Shown here: piece by piece, positions 11,901 to 23,900 of the stretch
Layout of the letters: each line of letters opens with the position of its first letter
How positions within the stretch are numbered: the first letter of the stretch is position 1
NCBI GenBank assembly: GCA_963930655.1
Contig: OZ005602.1
Location: 1,123,501 to 1,187,500, forward strand
Origin: Myrica gale
Lineage: Eukaryota > Streptophyta > Magnoliopsida > Fagales > Myricaceae
Reading direction: 5' to 3'
Length of the DNA stretch: 64,000 nucleotides
Notes under the pieces: model-generated
Seen by the model: the letters and a program-made list of their open reading frames with translations, nothing else
Told to the model about the DNA's origin: nothing
Databases searched by the model: none
Made by a program: the position numbers and the translations under genes

Positions 11901-14900
11901 CTAAAACTGGTGATTATCGTGTTCCACAACTGTGCAAACCTTGCTGCCTCTTTCTCCTTGCTAGATGGGATCTACAGAAAAAGACAGATATATACAACTC
12001 GAGGCCAATATCTTTAAAGCTACATGAAGTAAGAAATCAATAGATGAAAACAGAAAAAGTTTACCCGAGCAAATTTGCGGGACAAAGTGGCTTTCAATCC
12101 TTTCTTTTTTGGCTCGCTCTTCTCCTCCGGAATCAAACAGTCATTAAAAGTACCAGGCAACGATTCAAAACGAGATCGAAGCATTCCTAGTGTTCGAATC
12201 TGGAACCAATTATAGTAGTCTTTAAAGCAGCAATGGAGCACTTAGATGCTGGAAAAATAGATCTATATTCGTCTAAAGGTTCACACAGAAAGAAATGATA
12301 ATGATTGATTTAATGGGCAACAACATAAAGATCCCATTGAAAAATATCATGCAAATATCTTGCCATGCTTAGACTATAACAGATGCTTGTGCAAAATAAA
12401 AAGGAAGAAATGTTTCATTTCTGAGAGGTACTTGATTTTGTGGAGTAAAACACTACAAGACACATACAAAAGCAACATCTAAGGTGCAACAAAGAATAAT
12501 CAAACAACACCATAAACATTCATCATTATATACATGATAATAAATTTGGGAAAAGCTTTTGCAACATCAATTAAGAGATCCATTTAGGCAAACTATTGTA
12601 CGCTTGATAGCATGTGAAAGATTAACTCCCCTGACAGTAACAAAAGAATTTGTCAGCCAGATTAAAGAAATGGGTAAGGATTTAGACACATGATAACTGA
12701 TAAACTTTCTGCCTGCTAGCATGTAAAGCATGTCATCATGTGATGGAATTAAGTTGTTTTGATAGGTGATAACTGATAAACTCTCTGCCTGCTTTAAGGC
12801 TTCAAAATCTTTCCTAATTTCAACGTGGAACTACTCAGTGATATCTTCTGAACTGAATCCTTCTTTCACACCTATCACATATTAGAGGAAGAACAATTTG
12901 AATATTTTTGTTAGCAACCTTGTTACAAGCTTGACAACCATGCCCAGCAAAAGACTGGGAAAAACGATAATTTAAAAAAATAAAAGCCAAAAAAGAAAAT
13001 ATTTGGAACAATTGAAATACAAGCTATGGCAAAAACCAAAAATCAAGAAACTGAGGAAAGCGTAAACCAACCTCTCCAAGGCGGCGAAATGCACCATAAA
13101 TACCTCCAAATAACGTGGAGAATATGGCATACCAAATCTGGGTATCCATAAAATAGACCTAGAAAATATGGCAACAGAAGGTACATCATGTTGTGGGATA
13201 AGGAGGGGAAGGAGGTAGGAAGAGAGTGGATAATAAATAAGACAAACCATACAAGAATAATTGGAGCCCAAACCGCTATCACAACACCAATATTGTTCTT
13301 TGCTGCACACGAAAATAGCACATCACATTTTGTTCTATTTAAGCAACAAATATTCAAGTACTAGGCACATATTAACATGACGTACCACGAGGAAAAAACT
13401 CATGCCACTGGAAATTAGTTATTTGAACAGACATTATAGCTTTTGTTGGATCCACAAGTGGCTTTATCTGTAAGAAATTACAGACACCTCAACACAATAA
13501 TATTGGATAAATAATTTCCAATTAACAAACAACAGGAAGACTTCACACATGACAGCTTTGTTACTACATCACGCCATGCTTGGGCCATTATTTCTCATAT
13601 TTCCAATTCAGATTTTTAGTAATTATAGGTAAAAGCAACTGTAGTTTCTATCATGGATAAACGGATCACCTCTATATAGTAACTAAATGCCAACTTTGTC
13701 ATTATAAGAAGAACCCAAAACATTGTGTACCTGCAAGTTTTGGACAAGAGTCAGTATTGAGACTCACCACGATATTTAAAGCAGTGATTCAAGCCAACTA
13801 GCGAGCACTAGATTCTTACTTGAAAAGTGAAAATGCGCTCTCATGCATACCCCTCCCAACATAAAGCCGAGGCTGCAAATTAAGGGCAAACATACAATTA
13901 ACCATCATATACAAGTAGACAAACACAAAGTTGAAGCTATTTCCACTCAGTTTATACCTCCTCTAAAAGGAATTGTGATGAAATAAAAATGCTTGACAAC
14001 TTATAAAATAAAAATAAAAATGCTTGACAAAGGAAACAGGAAATATCAAGAAGGCAGTGCTGCATACCTGTGACCACCACATCATGAGCATCACAATCTT
14101 AAAGTTTGACCGCTCAAGGAATCGGCGAATGAAGGGGAGGAGAAAGAATATTGCAGCCAGCATATTTGGAGACAAATAGATAACAACAGCCAAAATAAAC
14201 AAGGAAGGTGAACTTGAACTATTTCCAAACCAACTTTTGATGGTTTGAGCAAATCCAGGAGGATTCTCCCAAGTGTAAGCGTAAGTAACGGGGAGAACTA
14301 TCACCCAAGCAGCAGCTGCAACCACTTTCAAGATGTATCTTAGCTTAACATGGAATGACATACTCCGCTGTGCTTTCCAACTAAGAATTACATCAAGGAC
14401 AGCTGCAAGAGTCAAAAGGAAATCATGAAGTAACAATTTCCACATGGTATAACAAGAGCCTTCCCCAAAATAATATTGTTCTGGTCACCTGCTGCAAAAA
14501 ATTGGATCTCTTTTATTGCATCAAAAAAATTTGTAAACACTTTAGCTATCAACTCAAAAGAAATGGATCAAAGATCTAGCCACGTATTGTATGATAGCTT
14601 AACAGAAATCCTCATACAACAGTCACATACCTACATGCATGATATCAGGTGAACTTTCCATCATCACCTTCATCTATACACTGCCTATTCCCAAGAAAAG
14701 CAACTAAACCACAAGGGAATTTCAGTCCACCCCTGACTAAAACAACATTCAAAATTGCTCTACACTAGTTGAAAAAACTGATTTCCGAGAATCTTGTGCT
14801 TGATTCCCCAAAGTTTGATAGCAAAAGTATATCATGTGTACAATTGCAACTTTAATCTTCAATATGCATGATGTTGCACAACACCTAATGCAATGATAAC

Positions 14901-17900
14901 ATTATAAGACAAGAGATAGAGAGGCAGTGAACACAAGCATTCTCCAAATCGAGGGGGTGCAACAGACATAAGTTAACAGGGAGGAAACACTAACTCGGCT
15001 TAATAACGTAAAACTTCACCCTCAAATCAGGGTAGACTTGCTTGGTTTGCTCATCTTAGAATTATGAGTGCTCAAAACCTTCTTTTCTGCCTGTGTGGTA
15101 CCAAAGATACAAGAAAGACTGGATTTGATCCAAACTAATCCAAATAGGTCTAGCTTGGTTTGTCCGACTATTCAATTGAAACTCGCAATATTTACTAACG
15201 CTAGCAAGCTGCCAACCACTTGACTGGCATTCCTTCCTAGTTTTCTCACATGCATAAATTAGGCAATTAACTTCATCATATTTATACTTTCAAGTCTCCA
15301 TACTTCATATTAATACCTCAGGTCACCCTACTTCATATTCAAACTTTAAGTCACCATACATCATATTCAAACTTTAAGTCCCCATACTTCATATTCATAC
15401 TTTAAGTCACCATACATCATATTCATACTTTAAGTCACCATACATCATATTCATACTTTAAGTCACCATACATCATATTCATACTTTAAGTCACCATACA
15501 TCATATTCGGGACCAAAATGAATCCACCTTTAGAGGCTCTTCTTTTTGTCAAAAGAATTTAAATTAATACAAGTAGAGAGGATTTTAAAAACATAACAAA
15601 TTTTTTCCTGTCTTCCGCCGCCATGGGTGGGGGGTTCTGAAAACACAGGTTGAAGTTAATATGTTTTGCCATTTAAATTGCTTTCAACATGCAATGGATA
15701 AGCTATATGGAACTGGAGTTACAGACCTTGACCAAGCTTCAATATTGCTGCCGTTATGAACACACTCAATACTTTCTTGAACACCTCAGAACTAAAGATT
15801 GAAGCTGGATCCCCGCCATTCCAAGCAACAATGATCATAGCCTTATGAAAGTTGGCCAATTTTAGCAACATTTCACATAATTGAAGCCATAAAAGAATAT
15901 TTACATCGGTCAGTGCATGCAGGGGGACCTTGGTACCTGTAAGGATAGAATGAAAAAGCTCCACATGCGGTCAAAGCTTCTGAAAATATGCCAAAACGAC
16001 CGTATCTCAACAAAATTAGCTTTTCCCACCCATCGATCTCTAGCAGCTGGTTTGTTGTCCTGCAGAAAAATAGACGTATAAAAAAAGCAGCATAAACTGC
16101 TCTTTTCTTCCAACATTTCTATGTACAGCAGTGCTGGGAGTTGATGCAACACAACAAAATAATAATCCAAAAATCATGATTGCTTATCCACCCTTGCTTG
16201 ATATTTGATTAACACAAAAGATGGCAAAAACCATGATGCATGTGATAATAATTGCATTGACCCTCATGTGTGTGATTCACAAACACTTTTAAAGCCTTGG
16301 CTTTCTCTTTCCGGCTTGTCCTGCACACTCCCAAGAGAACCCCCCCTCCATTTCCCATGAAAGTTACAAAAGGGTTTCGGAGCACATTGCAACCATTTCC
16401 TCTGCAAAAGCTCCAAGTTGCAAAACGTCTTGCACAGAAAGTCAGTGATCTTATATATCATTTGTTTGAGAATATAATTCAAATAATAAAATCTATCTCT
16501 TCCTATCAACTTAAGTTTTTCAGATAAGTGTTAGATTCACATCATTATGATGTACAGAAACAAGTGCATGCACAATAATAAAAATAGTATCATATTGCCT
16601 TGTAATATTTGTCGTACAGAAGTAGCCAATGTATGCAAAAATAGAAAGAACCATCATTGCTTACTCCATTATTCTCAGGACTCTGTTGAGTTTCCAGACA
16701 AAAGAAATCAGCATCTGCACGCATTGGCCAGCCCAACCGGAAGCAATCAACTGACCTACGGTTTACATAAGAGAAAACTGGTAACAACAAATTATAGATG
16801 ACAATCACATAATTCATAATAAGTAAATGGAACTTACCAGAAATACTCATTTAAATCATCGTAGTTTCTCCATTGTGAATGCTTTGATCTCCCTTTTTTG
16901 CTTCTTTCAGCTTCCTGTAAAGCACCACAGTCATAACATGTTAGAAGATACAATCAAAAGGAAGAAGCAACACTCCAAATTACTGGACTCCAGGAAAAGG
17001 AACTGCACACAACACCTTAGCAATGACTTTATAAATGGGAGTAACAACTTTTGTCAAAAAAGCCTCTTCGTCACCTCCATAGGCTGGCTTTACATTCTCA
17101 CCAGTCATCGGACTGACATTCCCCGCTAGCATGCCATACAATTCGAATGCCATCTAAAAAAACAAAACAAGTAAGAGGCTCACTTATTTAATGCGGATTA
17201 CCAACTGTAAGAGGCTAAGAGCAATAGAACTAAATCTATCACTCCGCAAATGTTTCACATAATTGCATTTTATTACAATCATATAATACAACAGGAAAAA
17301 GAGATAAGTGGCTCAAATTCCTATGATGCTACAGTTAGAACAAAACTTCTGTTATCTTAACACTCAACTAGCTTATTTTGGTTGAGATAATCTGAACACA
17401 TACATGATGATAAATATAGCAAAGGCATTCTGGCATGAATCTCAAATTTGCAGCTTCACCCCAGATTAACAGATACAGACCCATGTATAATAATTTACGC
17501 TGCTGCACTTCTTGCTGTATGGTTGGTAACCTGCAATGCCAAAAACTTTAATGCATTAAACAGCTTATAGGAATTAAAAAAATAAGGGTTATTTATATAT
17601 TTCAATCTTTCACAACAAAGAGAATCATAAAAGCTACAAAACAAGCTTATATACTTCTAAACTCACTTTACCGCTAATACCAACAAGCATGTAAGATACA
17701 AACAGGTCATATGAAGACAAGGCATACCAAAGAGTACATATGCAGCTGCTCTATATGTCAAAAACTGTCATACGAGAATGCTTACCAAAGACTACTTTTG
17801 CGACCCAAGTACTTGCACCATTTCTTGTAGTTCTTGAAAAGCTTCTTCATTACTTCTGTCAATGCACGCTCATCCAACTATGCAAGAAATACGCAGGGAC

Positions 17901-20900
17901 ATGTTACAAGCAGATAGAAGTTAATTTGCTAAAGATTATGTCAATATCATTTTGATATTGTTCACCTGTGTTGGCTTCTCCCATAAAGTAAATCAACTAT
18001 TCATATATTACATTTCATTGGCTTCTAGAATCATTCTTTGAGATATTTAAAAGAGCGATAGCAATTAGATTACACACATCAGGTTGAGTTCACTCTTCCA
18101 CATACAAAATATCATATATATATATATGTAACTTAGAAACAAAGAAATCATAAAGGAGAAACAAATTAGAAACATATACGCATAGAAAGAGAGGAGAGAG
18201 GGAGAGATGCCAAATAAAGACGCTGCATAAAGACCCATTTAACGAAAATCACCACTCCATACTCCATATGTTCCTCATTTTTGGTCACCATTTCAAAATT
18301 CGAAGCAAAAAAATTCATGTTTGACATCAGGTCTAGGATCCGCTTTCAGTGCTCACAACCAGTTCCTTTAATGAGCATTTGGTTTAAAAAAATCTTCAAT
18401 ATGGTTTTAAAATCAGTTCAGAGTTATGTTTCACCGAGGCACTTCAGAAGTATAAAATGCTTGATTGATGGAGTAAATCACTTAAAAAACAATGGACCAA
18501 AAAAAGTAAACAAACACAAGCAGCAATGGGAGGGTGGTGCAGGGGCAGCTACATCTGCGGCCCACCACTTTACCCCTGCGCATGGGCCTCCCTCAACCAG
18601 AGATACCGTGGAGAGGGGAGAGCCCCTTCCCTCACAGCTTCGTCACCTCTGTGTAAGAGAATATAATTCAAATAATAAAATCTCCATCTTCCTATTAGGT
18701 TAAGTTTTTGGGATGAATGGTAGATTCACATGGTCTCAGAGCCAAAATCCAAAATTTGAGACTTGACTCCGCACTTCAGACCAATTTCAATTAAATATTG
18801 CACTTGTTGGGCCTCCCGAGAGTCATGCCCACATGTGAAGGAGAGTATCAGAGAATATAATTCAAATAATAAAATATTTTTCTTCCTATTAGTTTAAGCT
18901 TTTGGGATGAGTGGTAGATTCACACTCTGGGGTGAGGGGCTCCACAGCACAAATCTTGGGTGGATCCTAGATCCGCTTAGGAACTACGCTAGGGAGGGCG
19001 CCTCTCCCTCTCTGCCATGGGGTGGAAAGGGGAGGGCCCCCTCTCTTGCCACACCATCCTAGGTGGAGATGGTGAGGTGGGAGGCCTACTCCCACTATTG
19101 CACCGGAGCAACGAATGCCGCCTAAAACGGTACGGTGAGGTGGCTCCTCCTCTCACACTCCTCCAAGGTAGCAAGAGGAGCTATAGAGGAAGCCCCCCTT
19201 CCCGTGACCTCTTTCTTTAAAAACAAATTTTAATCAATGACTTTGAAAATAAGTGTTAAGGATAATAAAGATGAAAACTAAAATCAACATCAGTCTTCCA
19301 AACAGAGGTCTAGGTCGTTATCCACCCAGGAACTACACTAGGGAGGGCGGGAGGGCCCTATCTCTTGCCACACCATCCTAGGCAAAGATGGTGTGGCGGG
19401 AGGACCTCCTCCCATTGTTCCACCGAAGCAACAAATGCTGCCTAAAACGGCACAGTGAGGTGGCTCCACCTCTCACCCTCCTCTGAGGTGGCGTGGAGCA
19501 GCGGGAGAGGAAGCCCCTTCTCGTGACCTTTTTCTTTATTTTTTTTATTTTTTTTAAAGAAAACAAATTTTAATCTATGATTTTGAAAAGTAAGTTTTAA
19601 GGATAAAAAAGATGAAAACTAAAATCAACATCAGTATTCCAAACAGAGGTCCCATAGTGAGCAAGTTTTTCAAAAGTATATCTTACAAACCATACTACAA
19701 TCTATTGATTCAGGTTTTTTTTATAAGCACCATTTTATTAAAAAGAGAAGAAAAAAGAGCAGTACAAAGATTGTACTCACAGAAATTAAAGCATACAAGC
19801 AAAGAAACTACTAAAGTCCTGAAAATCTAAGAAAGGGCCCCCCAACAAAGCATTAGCCCAGAAATAAAGAGAAACCATCAAGCCACCCTGCATACTCTCC
19901 AAAGACAAAGCAGAAATTAAAGCATACACTATTGATTTCAGGTTTAACGGTTGTCCTCATAAAAATAGCAGGTATTACAAACTAGTATAAATCACTGATG
20001 TGCAGGGCATACAGATTTCATAAACAATTAGAGGGGACAGCAAAGAAATAGAAGTGCATTCAAGGAGACTAAATATTTGCATAGGGGAAGACCTTGGGCT
20101 GCTGATCAGGCTTTGGAAACTGTCGTATGTGCACATTTGCAAGCAATAGAATCAGATGCTCCCTTTGATTTGCCACATTATCCTTCTGCAAATTTATTAA
20201 CCAAACCCATCAACAAGGATTGAGGAAAATAATGCAGTTGGCTTTGATCATTTCAAGAGGCTCACTTCCAAAACAATCATGTAGGATCCAACTGCATTGG
20301 CAAAAAGAGGATACAGCTCTAGTTACTCATATCACCTGAAACCCAAACATTGCCTGAAGCCAATCCAGAATGTCTTCATCTTTCTTCTTGTCTTTCTTCT
20401 CCTGGTATTCCTTGGGCCAAGGGAGACCCCTAGTGTTACGAAGAGCATAAACAGCAGCTTGGATCTGCAAATCACCAAAGCACAGAAGTTCTTAACATGG
20501 CACATCAAAAATTGTAATCTTAGGATAGCAACAGGCATGGAGATTGGAACCATACCTCGGGATATCTCATAATTGCCTGATCTTTACTGTCAGGATCAAG
20601 AGGAAGGATATTGTAAGGAACAAACTCCACTACCTTTTCAGCAACTTTATCTTGAACGTCCAAAATCTTACCAAATGGAGATTACAGATATATGAGTGCT
20701 ATACTTTTTTTTATGAATAGATATATGAGTGATATACACAACATTGTGCAGGAACTTCAAGTTTTGAAGTTAGTGAATTCAATAATGTAACTCAAAAACA
20801 CAAGAAAACATTTTTTTAAAAAAAGGGCAAGAACTTCTTAGATTTCAAAGTTCGTGGGATATCACAGAGGTTACCTCACGATCAACTTCCATAGATTGTG

Positions 20901-23900
20901 TCGTATTCACGGCCTTCAACACTTCAAAGAGAACATTAGCAGTTTGGTATGCCTTCGTAAGCTGTGCACTGGATAGAGGTAGATTATGCAGTCAAGTAGG
21001 GCATTGACAAAAGCAAAATCAACTAAGACCTAATAACCCCTAGAGGACCCACCGATCAGCTTTATCAGCGACAGTTTGCAAAGCTTGGATATACTTTTTG
21101 TAGTAATGCTGATAAAAACTCTGCATTTCACGTGCATCACTTTTTTTTACCCTTCCCATCAACGTCGGATCATTTTCCTGAAAGAGTTAGATCAAGATTA
21201 AGAAACAGATATAGCTAATAAGAGCCATGCACAGATAGAGGTTAAAAAAATACTGGTAGGTATCACTGGAGGCAATTGAAAATGCTAAAGAATAGTAGTA
21301 ATTTTTATCTGGGGTAATGGGTCCAGGGTCTGCAAGAATTGGTTTCAAATTCCTTGTTTCAGCACTTGGTTCCCTCTTTTCTTATTTTTCTAATTGGTCT
21401 CCTATTTGAATCGCATGGAAGACATGCAATGGTAATTTTCAACATATACAGCAACTCCTTCAGAGAGAATTCAAATCGAGAGAGCACCAAAAAGGAAAGA
21501 CTAACTAATTAGAGTTATTAGCGTTGCACTGGATGTAGATTTACTGATTAATTTAAAAGGGTTTACCACTCACATCACCATTCATTGTTCTGCTTATTAA
21601 GTTCTACGGTTATGATTAATTAAATTATGTGGCTCTCCTTAAGATGTAAGTTAATTTTGTAATGATGCGCTCAATTGGTTTTACTCAAACAGACCCTTGA
21701 AACATTAGTTTGGGAGCATCCATTCTTTTACAAATCTATGACAACAGAACCCAGGAATGTAGCAAAATGCCTAACTAGAAAGAACTAGAATGAACAAAGC
21801 TGCAAACACGAGAAATTTCCAACCATATTAAGTATTACTATTCTAAGAAACAAGTTCCATAACATAATTGAACACTCCAAGAACACATCATTGGATATTA
21901 TACCAATGCACATAAGTCTAATATCCGACTTTTAATTACAGTAGCATCTTCTTATTTAATATTTCATTATTTAACAGTAAGATATAAAGACATGCCTATA
22001 AAGCCATGCTCACATCTTTCTTACTTTTGTTTTGTTTGAGTTCCATGTTCATGTACACCTATACATGTCACCCAACACTCTTGTGCTCAAGCCTAAATGT
22101 TGCACCCAAAACCAAAACCAGAGTTTCTGTAATGGCCACTTGGGTAAGAAGTTGGGGAATCCAAAACAGTTTGGTGTCACAGAGGGCAATCCCCTTATTT
22201 CCCATGTGCTCTGCATTTGGTTGGAAAGGAATATGAAATTTGAATGTCCGCTACAAAGAAAACCTTGGGAGACATTCTGCTTCTGCACTAAACCTTGCTA
22301 CTAACTGCTTCTTACTTTTCCAAGTGACTAAATACACAGAAAAATGCACAATGTCTGTAGTAGACTATGTATTTGATGGAGAACCTTCCCAGTCTGCATC
22401 AGTGAGACCTACCATGAGAGAGAGAGAGAAGGGGAGGGGGAAGTTAGCTAAACCCTAGTGGTACGATCAGATACCAAGCTGGCAAAAGAGTGTTTGGCAA
22501 ACGGGAGAAGAAAATTGTCTCTCTCTCTCTTAATCTTACTTTATATAAAATAGATGACAAACAATACAACAATTGCCTTTGCATTGACTAAGTACTAAGT
22601 TCCCTTAATACTGAGATTCTCTCTTTAACACTTTTCAGTACTGTCTCTGTAACATCATTCTGATCTCTTAAGGGGGCGTTTGATTGCAGAAATTTTGGCA
22701 CCCCAATATTTCGGACCTGATTAAAAAAACTACAAAATAATCTCTCTCCCCATCAAATAATTTTTTATTATTATAATATTTATTCAAATATTCTCTCTCT
22801 TCACTTTTTTACCAACTCTTATTAACTATCTTCACTTTTTCACCAACCCCCATACCCCAAAATTTCCACAATCAAATACCACCTTAAATATCAAAATTTT
22901 CTAGTCTTGAGAAATGATCTCTTGTTTCTTTCTTTTTTTGGGGAAATCCCATTTGTATGATACCTTTATACTTGGGTAAACCCATTTTTTTTATAAGAAA
23001 GTTTGAATTTTATTGAAAGAGAAAGAGTGTTAGCAGTACAAAGACTATACTAAGAACATCTAAAGCATACAAGCTATAAAGCAACCAAAATCCGCAAGGT
23101 CCACAAAAGGAAACAAAATTCCACAATCAAACACCACCTTAAATATCAAAATTTTCTAGTCTTGAGCAGCAATCTCTTGTTTCTTTCTTTTTTTGGGGAA
23201 ATCCCATTAGTATGATACCTTTATACTTGGGTAAACCCTTTTTTTTATAAGAACGTTTGAATTTTATTGGAAGAGAAAGAGTGTTAGCAGTACAAAGACT
23301 ATACTAAGAACATCTAAAGCATACAAGCTATAAAGCTACCAAAATCCGCAAGGTCCACAAAAGGAAAAAAAATTCCACAATCAAACACCACCTTAAATAT
23401 CAAAATTTTCTAGTCTTGAGCAGCAATCTCTTGTTTCTTTCTTTTTTTGGGGAAATCCCATTAGTATGATACCTTTATACTTGGGTAAACCCTTTTTTTT
23501 TATAAGAACGTTTGAATTTTATTGGAAGAGAAAGAGTGTTAGCAGTACAAAAGACTATACTAAGAACATCTAAAGCATACAAGCTATAAAGCTACAAAAA
23601 TCCGCAAGGTCCACAAAAGGAAAACCCAACACCGCATTAGCACACAGAAAAAAAGACAACATCTGACCCTTTAAGCACTCCAACGATGACGCCTTATTGT
23701 CAAAACATCTGTTATTTCTTTCCCTCCATAGACACCACCAAATACATGAGGGTATCGTCTTCCAAACCACCAAAGCTATCGGGTCATCAAATTTTCTCTT
23801 CTAGCACATCAAAACCTCAACCACCCTACTAGGCATAACCCAAGAAAGGTTCAACATACAAAGCATATTCGACCACAACCCTCTAGCAAACCCATTTTTT

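Larger units (their letters stand above)
6096..12199 (-). other. CALS3: Callose synthase exons 21-37 (central loop, glucan synthase domain)
   Basis: Exons in gene order: 12065-12199, 11877-11971, 11644-11728, 11403-11563, 11115-11238, 10920-11020, 10706-10835, 10467-10618, 9167-9277, 8937-9049, 8773-8841, 8430-8616, 8189-8354, 7473-7592, 7272-7390, 7087-7170, 6096-6208, encoding residues 765 to about 1452. This is the long cytosolic loop expected to bind UDP-glucose and carry catalysis. The glucan synthase domain begins around the [15 protein letters not shown] stretch (exon 28). [16 protein letters not shown] (exon 32) and [16 protein letters not shown] (exon 34) are further landmarks. The exon 32 donor (AAT|GTGCTT) is weak. 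It makes the junction read M-T-I-Y-P-S, where I recall Arg at the third position in CALS3. Confidence 0.9.
13072..16059 (-). other. CALS3: Callose synthase exons 13-20 (first membrane cluster)
   Basis: Exons in gene order: 15937-16059, 15727-15841, 14068-14402, 13820-13872, 13670-13730, 13386-13467, 13253-13302, 13072-13158, encoding residues 463-764. The sequence alternates hydrophobic helices (for example [29 protein letters not shown] and the [12 protein letters not shown] helix) with short loops such as [18 protein letters not shown]. This matches the first group of transmembrane segments between the cytosolic N-terminus and the central loop. Intron 14 carries a 28-bp minisatellite. Confidence 0.9.

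Noticed and set aside
15284-15510. CRISPR-like repeat array
   Set aside because: The 28-bp units are directly adjacent with no unique spacers, and the DNA is plant nuclear; it is a minisatellite.
18281-18703. 140-residue plus-strand frame in callose synthase intron 7
   Set aside because: It runs across unrelated intron and LTR sequence, with no family match.
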